Source of the DNA: Stieleria magnilauensis
GTDB lineage: Bacteria > Planctomycetota > Planctomycetia > Pirellulales > Pirellulaceae
DNA: 64,000 nt
NCBI GenBank assembly: GCA_007753675.1
Contig: CP036432.1
Location: 470,394 to 534,393 of the forward strand
Direction of reading: 5' to 3'
The position numbers were made by a program, and so were the translations under genes. This document shows, piece after piece, positions 44,108 to 52,975 of the stretch. Numbering within the stretch: the stretch's first letter is position 1; each line of letters opens with the position of its first letter. The notes under the pieces were generated by a model. That model searched no databases. It saw nothing but the letters and a program-made list of their open reading frames with translations, and was not told where the DNA came from.

Positions 44108-45211
44108 CTAGTGTCGCTCTCGCCGAGGCTTCAATAGTTTTTGTCGAAGAAGCGATTGAACGGGTCGTTCAAACCAATGAAACGATGCCAAGGACAGCAC
44201 GACAAGGGCTGCAAAGTAGAGCAGAAAAGTATTTGCTTGGGAGAAGATTTCGCTTTTCAGACCAAACGCCGATACACCTAGCACAAAAACAAGTTGTAAA
44301 GGAAAGTGCAGCAGATAAGTCGAATACGTAATGTCACCTATCCAAGAAACTTTCTTCAAGGCTTCTGGCCGATGTATTTCAGCAAGAACCAGTGAAGCAA
44401 TCGTCGGCGGATAGAGTACAAGCAGATAGATGTACTTGGAAAAGATGGCGTGCGCCGCGTCGCCCGACAGAAAGATAATGCACCAAAGTGCAAGAGTGAG
44501 TGCCAGGATCGTGCGATCATGACTGCGGAACTTAGACCGCAAATAGATGTCGAGCGTCTTAAATGTCAATCCACCCATGAAAAACGCAAGGACCGCTGAA
44601 GCCCATCGCAGTTCAATTCCGAATTTGAGCATGACCAATGCCGTTGCGAGCGTTGAGATCAGCTTCAGCCAGACGTTTCCTCGCAACCAAGCAAATGCAA
44701 AGAACATGGCGTACAATCCCACTTCGATCGAGACTGACCAGATTGGTCCATTGAACGAATCGCCATTTTCGAAGCCCCAGCTTGAAACGAAGAAAAGTTG
44801 CAATAAAAGATGATAGCCGTCGTTGAATCCGTAGACGAAGAAATGACCGTTTAGAAAATGGAAATAGCCTTGAAGTAGGATGGTCAACAACAAGGTCGCG
44901 AAGTGTAGCGGATACAACCTGGCAAAACGGTAGACCCAGAACTGATAAAGCGAACATCGATTGGTCGCAATCTTGTCGTGATATAACCAAAAAAAGACGA
45001 ATCCTGATAAGATGAAAAAAAAGGAAACGGCGAAATGTCCGCCGTGTTCGTAGAACGGCGAAAGGATTGAGTACAGTGGCTGGCTGTCGCGTTGGAACGT
45101 ATCTGCGAGTCGTTCACGCGAGAAAAAGAAGTGTTGCCAATGCCAGACGACCACCGACAACGCCGCAAGTCCCCGAGAGACGTCCAGGTTGTAAAGTCTT
45201 TTGGGATACAT
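44108..45211 (-). CDS. Acyltransferase 3 (OafA/YrhL-type O-acetyltransferase)
   Basis: Integral membrane acyltransferase of 367 residues, ATG chosen. It opens with YNLDVSRGLAALSVVVWHWQ (the R-G-L-A-A and His motif of family 3), then a FFILSGFVFFWLY segment, and about ten hydrophobic helices. The C terminus has YSTYLLHFPLQLVFVLG with the second conserved His. Such proteins O-acetylate surface sugars using acetyl-CoA. Base composition is clearly lower in G+C than in the neighbours (about 43 percent in a sampled 60-base row against about 58), with runs of AT, suggesting recent acquisition. Convergent to the heparinase-like gene. Confidence 0.88.
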   Translation of the reverse strand: MYPKRLYNLDVSRGLAALSVVVWHWQHFFFSRERLADTFQRDSQPLYSILSPFYEHGGHFAVSFFFILSGFVFFWLYHDKIATNRCSLYQFWVYRFARLYPLHFATLLLTILLQGYFHFLNGHFFVYGFNDGYHLLLQLFFVSSWGFENGDSFNGPIWSVSIEVGLYAMFFAFAWLRGNVWLKLISTLATALVMLKFGIELRWASAVLAFFMGGLTFKTLDIYLRSKFRSHDRTILALTLALWCIIFLSGDAAHAIFSKYIYLLVLYPPTIASLVLAEIHRPEALKKVSWIGDITYSTYLLHFPLQLVFVLGVSAFGLKSEIFSQANTFLLYFAALVVLSLASFHWFERPVQSLLRQKLLKPRRERH

Positions 45212-45323
45212 CGGACGTTGAGAGTTGCGTGCACTGTGCCAAGATGAATGATGCACTCGATCATAGGTCACTTCCCGGTTTAGCGTGACCTGTTTCCGAG
45301 GACGTGAGCCTCGCATTGCCAGC

Positions 45324-45899
45324 TTACGATTGTGCTTTCGGCCTAAACGCGCGGATTCGTTCCGGATTTGTTTCGAGTCGGGGGCCGTGCATCAGGTCGA
45401 TGCAGTAGGGGATGGCGGGGAGGACGGCGTCGAGACACTCGGCGATGGCTTTGGGTTTTCCCGGCAGGTTGACGATCAGACTGTCTCCCAGTAGGCCGGC
45501 GGTCTGTCGTGACAGGATCGCCGTGGGAACTTTTTCCAGCGAGACCTTCCGCATCAATTCTCCAAATCCCGGCATCATCCGATCGCAGACCGCTTCGGTT
45601 GCTTCCGGTGTCACGTCTCGCTGCGACGGCCCGGTGCCGCCGGTGGTCACGACCAGACAGCAGTCTTCGATTTCGCAGAGCTGTTGCAGCGTCGCTTCGA
45701 TCGTCTCGCGATCATCGGGAATCACCCGCGCGATCGGCTTCCAGGGGCTCGTCAACACGTCGCGCAGGTAGGCGTCGATCGCCGGGCCGCCCAAGTCTTC
45801 GTACTCGCCCCGACTGGCGCGATCCGACACGGTCACGATCCCGATCTTGGCGGCATCGGGTTGATCGGCATCGGGTTGATTTTGATCGGTTGGTGTCAT
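45324..45899 (-). CDS. mogA: Molybdopterin adenylyltransferase (MogA/MoaB family)
   Basis: Activates molybdopterin for molybdenum insertion by adenylylation. Family motifs: KIGIVTVSDRASRGEYEDLG at about residues 18-37, VVTTGGTGPSQRDVTPEATE at about 83-102 and GDSLIVNLPGKPKAIAECL at about 137-155. The 16 residues before the first strand are polar and rich in Asp/Gln. Length 191 is normal. It overlaps the M24 peptidase stop by 4 bp, so the two are probably co-translated despite unrelated functions. MogA and MoaB are hard to tell apart without a tree. Confidence 0.93.
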   Translation of the reverse strand: MTPTDQNQPDADQPDAAKIGIVTVSDRASRGEYEDLGGPAIDAYLRDVLTSPWKPIARVIPDDRETIEATLQQLCEIEDCCLVVTTGGTGPSQRDVTPEATEAVCDRMMPGFGELMRKVSLEKVPTAILSRQTAGLLGDSLIVNLPGKPKAIAECLDAVLPAIPYCIDLMHGPRLETNPERIRAFRPKAQS

Positions 45900-47038
45900 G
45901 TCCAGTCGAGTCCTTCATGCAGTTGGTTCAGTGACTGAGCGTCGCCTTCGCGAACGACCAACATGTTCTCGACGCGGACGCCGCCGTCTTGGCGACCGTA
46001 CAGCCCTGGTTCGATCGTGAACACTTCACGTTCCAGTACCGGTCCCCCGCCGATGTCCAGCAGGATGGGTTCATGGACGTCGAGACCGATGCCGTGGCCG
46101 GTGCCGTGTTGAATCGTGGGCTGGTCCGAGACGGTTCCACGTGACAATTCAAATCCGGCGTCGAGCAATGCCTGGTCGGCCGCCAAGTGCACCGACTCGG
46201 CCGTCTGGCCCACGCGAAGCAGCTTGGTGGCCGCTGCGTTGGCAGCGACAACGGCGTCGTGCATCTTGCGGACGGTCGCACTCGGTTGGCCATGAACGAC
46301 GGTCCGCGTGCAATCGCCCCAGTACCTCGTTTCGTTGTTCATCGGAAACAGGTCGACGATCACGGGAACGCCCGTCCGCAACGGCCCCGTCCCGGCGTGA
46401 TGGCAATCGGCAACCTCCGGAGCAGTCGCCACAATCGCGCCGTGCGACATCGAGTAGTCGCGTTTGAGAAACTCGGCGGCCGCCATCGCTCGGGCGCGTT
46501 CGCTGGTCAAGGCTTCACCCTCATGCACCAGCGTTCCATCGGCCGCGACGGTGCATCGGGCAATGGTTTCGCAGAGGTAGCGCATCACCGATTCGGTGAC
46601 CGACTGGGCTTCGGCCAACCGCTCGATTTCCTGTTCCGATTTCTGACGCCGGTCGATCACGCCCAGATCGGGATCATATGACAATTCAATACTGGCCTGT
46701 TGAAGGTGCCACGCAAAGACGAAGGGCAGGCTGCGATCGACTCGGACGGCCGCCATGTTCTCGCGTCGACAAAACTCTGCGACGGCTTGCGCGGTCGCGG
46801 TCTCGCGATCCGCGTCCAGCTTTCCCGCCGGCTCATAGTCCATGGGGCAGACGACTCGGTCGGCGTTGCTGAGACGACGGACGCGGTCCATTTCGATATC
46901 GCGCACCAAAGCCACACGCCGATCCGTGGTTTCGATCCAAGCCGCTGGGTCTCCCAGTGGTACACCGATACGGCGGAAGAGCGACGGGTTTTTAAGCGGA
47001 ATGCCGGCAAAAATGGCCGGCAGCGAAGCGTCAGGCAT
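45896..47038 (-). CDS. M24 metallopeptidase (Xaa-Pro aminopeptidase-like)
   Basis: Pita-bread-fold peptidase of 380 residues. The C-terminal catalytic domain holds the dinuclear metal ligands: two Asp in VPVIVDLFPMNNETRYWGDC, His in IQHGTGHGIGLDVHE, Glu in FTIEPGLYG and Glu in GGVRVENMLV. The spacing between the first two Asp is a little longer than usual. The N-terminal 150 residues form a creatinase-like domain (FAWHLQQASIELSYDPDLGV). Substrate is likely Xaa-Pro dipeptides or peptides in the cytoplasm. It lies just upstream of mogA in the same direction; the IS element begins 194 bp beyond its start. Confidence 0.88.
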   Translation of the reverse strand: MPDASLPAIFAGIPLKNPSLFRRIGVPLGDPAAWIETTDRRVALVRDIEMDRVRRLSNADRVVCPMDYEPAGKLDADRETATAQAVAEFCRRENMAAVRVDRSLPFVFAWHLQQASIELSYDPDLGVIDRRQKSEQEIERLAEAQSVTESVMRYLCETIARCTVAADGTLVHEGEALTSERARAMAAAEFLKRDYSMSHGAIVATAPEVADCHHAGTGPLRTGVPVIVDLFPMNNETRYWGDCTRTVVHGQPSATVRKMHDAVVAANAAATKLLRVGQTAESVHLAADQALLDAGFELSRGTVSDQPTIQHGTGHGIGLDVHEPILLDIGGGPVLEREVFTIEPGLYGRQDGGVRVENMLVVREGDAQSLNQLHEGLDWT

Positions 47039-47212
47039 CCTGGTATCTCACGGGAAAAACGTATGAACGGTTTCAGCGACGTTATAGCCGATCGATGCGG
47101 GGCTTCGCGAGGCGACGTGGCGTCGGAAATCAACGGATGAAGCCGAGGATGCGCTGACGGACGTGAGCGGGGTAGACGGTCGCTTTGACCCTCCCTACGC
47201 CGCCTCAACCCT

Positions 47213-47232
47213 CCCCTCGCGACACACGACCC
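47213..47232. repeat. 20-bp direct repeat, left flank of the IS element
   Basis: Exact copy of the sequence at 48665-48684, beginning CCCCTCGCGACAC and ending ACGACCC. It directly abuts the left inverted repeat. With its partner it looks like an unusually long target-site duplication. Most IS4-family elements make 8-13 bp duplications; long ones are known from the related IS1634 group. Confidence 0.85.
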
Positions 47233-48664
47233 CATAGGCATCAAGTTAAGGAATATTCGAGCAAGTTGGGATCGCGGAGCAATTCCGCAGTTCCCGGCTT
47301 TTTCCGCCTTTTTGTTCGCTTGCAGATCGGTAGGACTCGGTTTCGGATTTTTGCGAGATATTCGCAAAGTCTTGAATGCGATACGAGGCAACTGGCCAAT
47401 TCATCCATCCAATTTGCAAGCCGCTTAGCTATCTTTGCGAAGCTTAGCGATGAATTCTCGAACCAGCCCGCCAGTATGACCAACCACTGCTGGAGAAGTG
47501 CACCACAGAGGCGGACCCAAAACCGGGCCATCGAAATGGTGTCCGTGCGCCCATCCATCAGATCGATCTGGCAGTACGTTTTCCATCGCTTGAAGAGCAA
47601 TTCAATTTGCCAGCGGCTGCGGTACAAAACGATCGCCTCTTGGACGCTCAATTGCTCTACTGCAAGATTGGTGGCTAAAAAGTTCCAGTCGCAAGCCGCC
47701 AAGCGGTCCTGACTCGGTGTACGGCCCTTCTTTTTCGCCCGTTTGCGAACTTCCCTGCGACGTTTCGCGGCGATTGCCTTGGGGATTCGCCATGCGATCA
47801 ATCGGCAGTCCAGCGGAGTGCCTTGGCCGACTGTGACGTCGCAGTCGATCAGTGAGTCATTTTGTCGGCTCAGCCAAGCAACTAGCCCTTCGGAGTGATC
47901 GTCCACCTTGATTTTCACGTTGTAAAGCAATCGCGTCAGGAAAAAGGCTCCCCACGCTGCATAACACGAAAGGACGGCGGATGAGAAATAGCCGAGGTCA
48001 GCGATTCGAAGTGAGCCTTTCTGGAGTGGCACGACTTGACGGTTTGTTGCCTGATCGGGCGACTTCCCTGGTTCGAGTTGAATGCACTGCAACTCCCCAT
48101 TGGCCAGGTCAAGTTCGGTTTGAAGCTTCACTGCAGCGGTATTGTGCTCCCCTACACCGCCACAACCTGCAAATTCTGCTGCCAAACTCGGCGGCAAGCT
48201 GATCACCGAACTGTCGATCAGCTTGACCGACGTAAATCGTTCCAAAAGCGGGGCGAGCTTCGACTCGGAGTGCATGACCTGCATACTCATCTTGGCAAAC
48301 AGCGAACGAAAGAAGGCGACCAATTGATCGCTATATCGTTGCTCAACGGCCTGGGGAGAAATCGTCAGCCCCACAGAAGCAGCCATGCTGGCAATGTCCT
48401 CCTCGTTGGCGGTCGGTTTGGCTAGCATGGCCAAAATGAACGACTTCGCGAGCGTTGAGGCATCAAACTTTCGTCGTCGTTTGATGACCTTGGATTCGGC
48501 GGCAGATTGCTCGGCAAGTTCTCCGAAACTGGTCTGTAACAAAGTGGCCAATCGATCTATGGTCTTCACGGCGGAAACTCCTTCTTCCGAGGTTGTGGTG
48601 ATAACTACCTCATGAAGGTTTTTCCGCTTTTTTTCTACCTCAATTCCTTAACTTGGTGCGTATG
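47233..48664 (-). mobile_element. Complete IS4-superfamily insertion sequence
   Basis: A 1432-bp element bounded by imperfect inverted repeats of about 22 bp: the left end reads CATAGGCATCAAGTTAAGGA, and the right end read inward is CATACGCACCAAGTTAAGGA, differing at two positions. One transposase gene fills it, with its stop inside the left repeat. An exact 20-base direct repeat flanks both ends. The element lies in the spacer between two divergent genes and has interrupted a short palindrome-rich repeat. Ends and coding frame are intact, so it could be active; I cannot check other copies. Confidence 0.9.
47241..48569 (-). CDS. IS4-family DDE transposase
   Basis: A 442-residue transposase, GTG start with AAGGAG eight bases upstream. 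The N-terminal 110 residues form a DNA-binding-like helical domain. The catalytic core includes VKLIDSSVISLPPSLAAEF with the first Asp, RIADLGYFSS with the second and, in the C-terminal half, the YREK signature VLYRSRWQIELLFKRWK, where the spacing Y-x2-R-x3-E-x6-K is exact. The insertion domain between the second and third acidic residues contains KRRREVRKRAKKKGRTPSQD. No frameshift or internal stop is seen. Product mobilises the surrounding element. Confidence 0.93.
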   Translation of the reverse strand: MKTIDRLATLLQTSFGELAEQSAAESKVIKRRRKFDASTLAKSFILAMLAKPTANEEDIASMAASVGLTISPQAVEQRYSDQLVAFFRSLFAKMSMQVMHSESKLAPLLERFTSVKLIDSSVISLPPSLAAEFAGCGGVGEHNTAAVKLQTELDLANGELQCIQLEPGKSPDQATNRQVVPLQKGSLRIADLGYFSSAVLSCYAAWGAFFLTRLLYNVKIKVDDHSEGLVAWLSRQNDSLIDCDVTVGQGTPLDCRLIAWRIPKAIAAKRRREVRKRAKKKGRTPSQDRLAACDWNFLATNLAVEQLSVQEAIVLYRSRWQIELLFKRWKTYCQIDLMDGRTDTISMARFWVRLCGALLQQWLVILAGWFENSSLSFAKIAKRLANWMDELASCLVSHSRLCEYLAKIRNRVLPICKRTKRRKKPGTAELLRDPNLLEYSLT

Positions 48665-48684
48665 CCCCTCGCGACACACGACCC
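48665..48684. repeat. 20-bp direct repeat, right flank of the IS element
   Basis: Exact second copy of the left-flank repeat, directly abutting the right inverted repeat. It runs into a 21-bp palindrome, so the pre-insertion site was probably repeat-rich DNA upstream of the SGNH hydrolase gene. Confidence 0.85.
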
Positions 48685-48701
48685 TCCCTGCCAGGGAGGG
48701 T
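48681..48701. repeat. Palindrome at the IS target site
   Basis: Ten-base arms ACCCTCCCTG and CAGGGAGGGT flank a single C. The left arm overlaps the end of the 20-base direct repeat. It is 94 bp upstream of the SGNH hydrolase start. It could be a short dispersed palindromic repeat or a regulator site; a related ACCCTCCC occurs twice left of the IS. Confidence 0.6.
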
Positions 48702-48794
48702 GATTGAAGATGTGCAAACACCCGAATGCCGGATCCGAGCTTCGGTTATCATGTGCGGCTCCCACCTTCCTCCCCACCTCGGAAAGATTCTCAT

Positions 48795-49901
48795 ATGAAG
48801 ATCGATTACTCTCGACGGCGTTTCCTGTCTCTCACCGCGGCGGGCGTTGCGGCTGCGACCGCACCGCTGGCACTGGCAGCCGACTCTGCCGAAATCCAAT
48901 GGCATGATGTCCGCGACTGGGGAGTCGAAGGCCGCGGGTTCGACGACACCGAAAAATACTTCGATCGCCTGCCGGCCCGAGCCAAGGGTGTTGTTCGCGA
49001 TGCCGTCTGGAACCTGAGTCGACATTCGGCCGGAATGCTGGTCCGATTTCGAACCGACGCCCGCGAGATTCAAGTCGACTATTCGGTCACGTCGTCCAGT
49101 CTGGCCATGCCACACATGCCGGCAACGGGAGTCAGCGGTCTGGATCTTTACGCCAAAGACGAACAGGGAAATTGGAAGTGGGTGGCGGTTTGCAAACCCA
49201 CCGCGCAACACATGAAGACGACGCTGGTCCAAGGATTGCGTCCGGGCGCGCGAGACTACTCGATCTACCTGCCGCTCTACAACGGAACCGAATCGCTGAA
49301 GATCGGCGTCGATGGATCCAGCCTGTTTGAACCGATCGCACCACGCAGCGAAAAACCCATTGTGTTCTATGGCACGTCGATCACACACGGTGCGTGTGCG
49401 TCGCGACCGGGCATGCCCCATCCGTCGATCCTCGGCCGTCGACTTGATCGCCCGGTGATCAACCTTGGGTTTTCCGGCAATGGCAAGCTTGAAAAAGAGG
49501 TCGGTCAATTTTTGGTCGAATTGGATCCTGCCGTTTACGTTTTGGATTGTCTGCCCAACATGGTGGCCGCCGAAATCACCGAGCGAACTGAACCGATGGT
49601 CAAACAGCTTCGCGCTGCCCATCCCAACGTTCCCATCGTGCTCGTCGAAGACCGTTCTTATTCGGGATCATGGTTGTTGCAGTCACAAGAGACCCGCAAT
49701 GAAACCAGTCGCGCCGCATTCCAGGCGGCCTACCGCAGACTACTGGACGCCGGCACGGAACGGTTGTTCTATGTCGACGGTGAAAGTCTGTTGGCGGACA
49801 ATCGTGATGACACCACCGATGGATCCCATCCCTCGGATCTCGGTTTCTTCAACCAAGCCAACGCGATCGAACCGGCGTTGCGTTCGGCATTGGGGGCGTA
49901 A
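48795..49901 (+). CDS. Exported SGNH/GDSL-family hydrolase
   Basis: A 368-residue protein with a twin-arginine-type signal (SRRRFLSLTAAGVAAATAPL) followed by an Ala-rich h-region, so export is likely by Tat. The N-terminal domain to about residue 175 fits the SGNH-associated beta domain. The hydrolase domain has block I FYGTSITHGACASRPGM, block II NLGFSGNG, block III LDCLPNM and block V DGSHPSDLGF with the catalytic Asp and His. Such enzymes are often carbohydrate esterases (deacetylases). The ATG is used because the frame upstream is unlikely signal sequence. The IS element is just upstream and may affect its promoter. Confidence 0.88.
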   Translation: MKIDYSRRRFLSLTAAGVAAATAPLALAADSAEIQWHDVRDWGVEGRGFDDTEKYFDRLPARAKGVVRDAVWNLSRHSAGMLVRFRTDAREIQVDYSVTSSSLAMPHMPATGVSGLDLYAKDEQGNWKWVAVCKPTAQHMKTTLVQGLRPGARDYSIYLPLYNGTESLKIGVDGSSLFEPIAPRSEKPIVFYGTSITHGACASRPGMPHPSILGRRLDRPVINLGFSGNGKLEKEVGQFLVELDPAVYVLDCLPNMVAAEITERTEPMVKQLRAAHPNVPIVLVEDRSYSGSWLLQSQETRNETSRAAFQAAYRRLLDAGTERLFYVDGESLLADNRDDTTDGSHPSDLGFFNQANAIEPALRSALGA

Positions 49902-50041
49902 ACCCCTGACGGTCTGTCGATTGAATCAGCCGTTTTGGCGCGAGCCTACGAGCTGTTCACAACACGGTCCGCGCACGGTCATTTGCCCCGCTATGCTATT
50001 GCTCTTCCAAGCACACAATCGTCCCTGAGTTTTTTACACTG

Positions 50042-51316
50042 ATGATGTTCAAGACATTGTTTTCCGCCGCTGTTCTGTTGACGCTCGCGATGAACGTCGC
50101 GTCCGCCCAGACCCCCTCGTTTCCCGCGACCGATTGGCCGTGGTGGCGGGGGCAGCAGCGCGACGGCAGCGCCGCGCCCGACCAGAACCCGCCGCTGCAG
50201 TGGAGTGAAGATGACAACGTGGTCTGGAAAACCGCGATTCCCGGTCGAGGCCACGGATCGCCAATGTTGTTCGGGCGACATGTCTTTCTGGCGACCGCCG
50301 ATGACACGCGCAAGGTACAAGTGGTGCTTTGCTTCGATCGCCAGACGGGATCATTGCAGTGGGAATCGGTGGTGCACCAAGGCAACTACGAGTCCAAAGG
50401 CAAACGTAAAGCAAATGAAAAAGCATCGTGGGCTTCATCCACCGTCGCCACCGATGGCGAGCGGTTGTTCATCAACTTCTTCAACGACGGAGCCATTCAC
50501 ACGACGGCGCTCGATCTGAAGGGAACCATCCTTTGGCAGCAGAAACTGTCCGACTACGTCATTCACCAAGGTTATGGTTCCTCGCCAGCGATCTACGAGC
50601 ATTTGGTCATCTGCTCGGCGGACAACAAGGGAGGCGGCGCGATCGTTGCCATGGATCGTGCGACGGGTGAAATCGTTTGGCGTCGTGATCGTCCTGAAAA
50701 ACCGAATTACCCCTCACCGTCGATCGTAAACGTGTCGGGCAAAGACCAACTGGTGTTGACCGGTTGTGACCTGGTCACCAGTCTGGATCCCGGCACGGGC
50801 GCCACGCGTTGGGAAATCGAAGGGGCGACGACAGAGTGCGTGACGACAACACTGACCGATGGCAAGCACGTGTTTACCAGCGGCGGATATCCCGACAACC
50901 ACGTCTCGGCCGTCCTCGCCGACGGATCGGGAAAGGTCGCGTGGCGGACCAATTCTCGTGTTTACGTCCCCTCGATGCTGCACAAAGACGGCTACCTGTA
51001 TCTGACGCTCGACGCCGGAATCGCCGAATGTGTCGACTGTGCAACCGGCGAGACCGTTTGGAAAGCCAGACTGGGAGGCGATTTCAGCAGTTCGCCGGTC
51101 TTGGTTGGTGATCTGATCTACGCGACCAACGAGCAAGGGCAAACGTTCGTGTACAAGGCAAGCCCAGAAGGATTTGAAAAGGTCGCCGAAAACAAGCTGG
51201 GTGAGAGCGTGTTCGCCACGCCGACGATCTGTGACAGTCACATCTTCATGAGGATCGCCCACTACGACGGTGACCGTCGCCAGGAATTCCTCTACTGTTT
51301 GGGAGCCAAGAACTGA
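50042..51316 (+). CDS. Exported PQQ-like beta-propeller protein
   Basis: A 424-residue protein with an N-terminal signal peptide (FKTLFSAAVLLTLAMNVASA) and a repeated-blade structure. The opening WPWWRGQQRDGSA is the planctomycete form of the PQQ-like propeller start, and blades carry repeats such as LCFDRQTGSLQWESVV, MDRATGEIVWRRDRP, LDPGTGATRWEIEGA and VDCATGETVWKARL (each ends in a Trp after a Gly-Thr pair). These are structural, not proof of PQQ binding; no quinoprotein dehydrogenase active site is recognised. Probably a periplasmic scaffold or sugar-related protein. Its stop overlaps the next start by 1 bp. Confidence 0.85.
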   Translation: MMFKTLFSAAVLLTLAMNVASAQTPSFPATDWPWWRGQQRDGSAAPDQNPPLQWSEDDNVVWKTAIPGRGHGSPMLFGRHVFLATADDTRKVQVVLCFDRQTGSLQWESVVHQGNYESKGKRKANEKASWASSTVATDGERLFINFFNDGAIHTTALDLKGTILWQQKLSDYVIHQGYGSSPAIYEHLVICSADNKGGGAIVAMDRATGEIVWRRDRPEKPNYPSPSIVNVSGKDQLVLTGCDLVTSLDPGTGATRWEIEGATTECVTTTLTDGKHVFTSGGYPDNHVSAVLADGSGKVAWRTNSRVYVPSMLHKDGYLYLTLDAGIAECVDCATGETVWKARLGGDFSSSPVLVGDLIYATNEQGQTFVYKASPEGFEKVAENKLGESVFATPTICDSHIFMRIAHYDGDRRQEFLYCLGAKN

Positions 51317-52890
51317 TGACTAAAACGAGTGAAGCGAGCACCAACGGTCGGTGTCCAGGCTTGAACCGATTTCTCGGCAGTACGAATCGATTGACCGGCA
51401 GTGCGGAACGCCTGAAGGCTGCACACCAACGTTGGCTGTCGCTGGTGATCGGCGCCATTCTTGCCAGCAACGTTGCGGGACAAGCCCCCGTTTTGAACGG
51501 GCAGCGGATGGATGGATACAAGGGCATCTGGTTCACCCTCGGGCAGTTCTACGGCAAAGGAAGCGATGGTCAGCCGTATGCAAAAGCGTCGCGAGAACCG
51601 GTGTTTCCCTATGGTGACAAATACTCCGGCGGACTGGGGACCTACACCGCCAAACACACACCGCTCGCAATCTATTGTCCCCAGGTCGAGAAGACGTTTT
51701 TTGTCTATGGCGGAACGACGGGACCAAACGATCGGCATCTGCTGTGCATGGTTTCGTATTACGATCACGCCTCGGATCGGGTTCCCAGGCCCGTTGTGGT
51801 TCATGACAAACAGAGGGTCAATGATCCACACGACAACCCCAGCATCGCCGTCGACGATGCCGGCTACCTCTGGATTTTTGTGAGCGGTCGTGGACGCGTG
51901 CGACCGGGATTCAAGTACAAGAGCAACAAACCCTACAGCATCGATGGCTTTGAATTAATTTCCGAAGAAGAGATGACGTACCCGCAACCGCATCACGTCG
52001 CGGGCGAAGGATTCTTGCACCTGTTTACGAAGTACACCGGCGTCCGAGAGCTGTACTGGGAAACCAGCGATGACGGTGTCACGTGGACTGCCGATCAGAA
52101 ACTGGCCGGTATTCGTCAGCCTGGTGATAGTCGTGGCGGACACTACCAGACCAGCGCGACGCGCGACGGACTGACAGGTACATTCTTCAATCGGCATCCC
52201 AACGGCGTCGTCGATCAGCGCACCGATCTTTATTATGTCCAGACACCGGACCGGGGGCTGACGTGGACGACGGTCGATGGAGCACCGGTCCAGCCGCCTC
52301 TTGAGGATGTCGCCTCGCCCGCCCGTGTGATCGACTATGCCTCGCAAAAGTTGAACGTCTATTTGAAGGACATGGGGTTCGACCGCGAGGGACATCCGGT
52401 TCTGCTGTACGTCACCAGTCCCGGCCACGAGCCGGGGCCGCCGAACGACCCACGTCATTTCCGTGTGACCCGCTGGGATGGAGAGGCATGGAAAACCTCG
52501 ATTGTCTGCGGCACGGACCATAACTATGACATGGGCAGTTTGTATCTGGACGAGCAAACTTGGACCTGTCGCGTCCCGTCCCAGCCGGGACCGCAGCCGT
52601 ACCAAGGCGGTGGCGAATTGGTGACGTGGACGAGCATGGATCAGGGGGCGACGTGGCAGCGGGAAACGCAAATCACATCCGATAGCGACCGCAACCACAA
52701 TTACGCGCGCCGTCCGATCGCAGCCAAGGATCCGTTTTTCGTTTTTTGGGCCGACGGGGATCCGACGAAGCTGAGCGAAAGCCTCCTGTACTTTGCCGAT
52801 TCAACCGGCGAGCGTGTCTGGGAGTTGCCCTATGAGATGGAGGGTGAGTTCGCCACGCCGGTGCGGGTTGAGGCGTCTGTTGACGAGTGA
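51316..52890 (+). CDS. Exported BNR-repeat protein (sialidase-like fold)
   Basis: A 524-residue protein, ATG within TGATG of the preceding stop. The N terminus has a 35-residue polar region, then WLSLVIGAILASNVAGQAP, a signal anchor or peptide. The rest is a beta-propeller of the BNR-4 type: YKGIWFTLGQFY, then ASIAVDDAGYLWIFVSGRGR-like (Asp-box variants), TSDDGVTWTADQKLAG and TSMDQGATWQRETQI. Asp-box repeats S-x-D-x-G-x-x-W are visible several times. It may be a glycoside hydrolase or lyase of family PL/GH type, or simply carbohydrate-binding; catalytic residues cannot be assigned by eye. Confidence 0.82.
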   Translation: MTKTSEASTNGRCPGLNRFLGSTNRLTGSAERLKAAHQRWLSLVIGAILASNVAGQAPVLNGQRMDGYKGIWFTLGQFYGKGSDGQPYAKASREPVFPYGDKYSGGLGTYTAKHTPLAIYCPQVEKTFFVYGGTTGPNDRHLLCMVSYYDHASDRVPRPVVVHDKQRVNDPHDNPSIAVDDAGYLWIFVSGRGRVRPGFKYKSNKPYSIDGFELISEEEMTYPQPHHVAGEGFLHLFTKYTGVRELYWETSDDGVTWTADQKLAGIRQPGDSRGGHYQTSATRDGLTGTFFNRHPNGVVDQRTDLYYVQTPDRGLTWTTVDGAPVQPPLEDVASPARVIDYASQKLNVYLKDMGFDREGHPVLLYVTSPGHEPGPPNDPRHFRVTRWDGEAWKTSIVCGTDHNYDMGSLYLDEQTWTCRVPSQPGPQPYQGGGELVTWTSMDQGATWQRETQITSDSDRNHNYARRPIAAKDPFFVFWADGDPTKLSESLLYFADSTGERVWELPYEMEGEFATPVRVEASVDE

Positions 52891-52898
52891 GGGGCGCG

Positions 52899-52957
52899 CG
52901 CGCCGGTCGCTGACGCTTCCCGCTGGATCACGGGCCGGTCGCTGACGCTTCCCGCTG
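52899..52957 (+). repeat. Two tandem copies of a 27-bp dispersed repeat
   Basis: Copies at 52899-52925 and 52931-52957 share GCCGGTCGCTGACGCTTCCC with a period of 32 bases, and differ at one position near the start. A third copy, in reverse orientation, lies at 55972-55998. All are in gaps between convergent genes, so they may act as 3'-end or transcription-stop elements, or be inert repeats. Confidence 0.8.
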
Positions 52958-52975
52958 GGGTGACAGGCTGGACGC

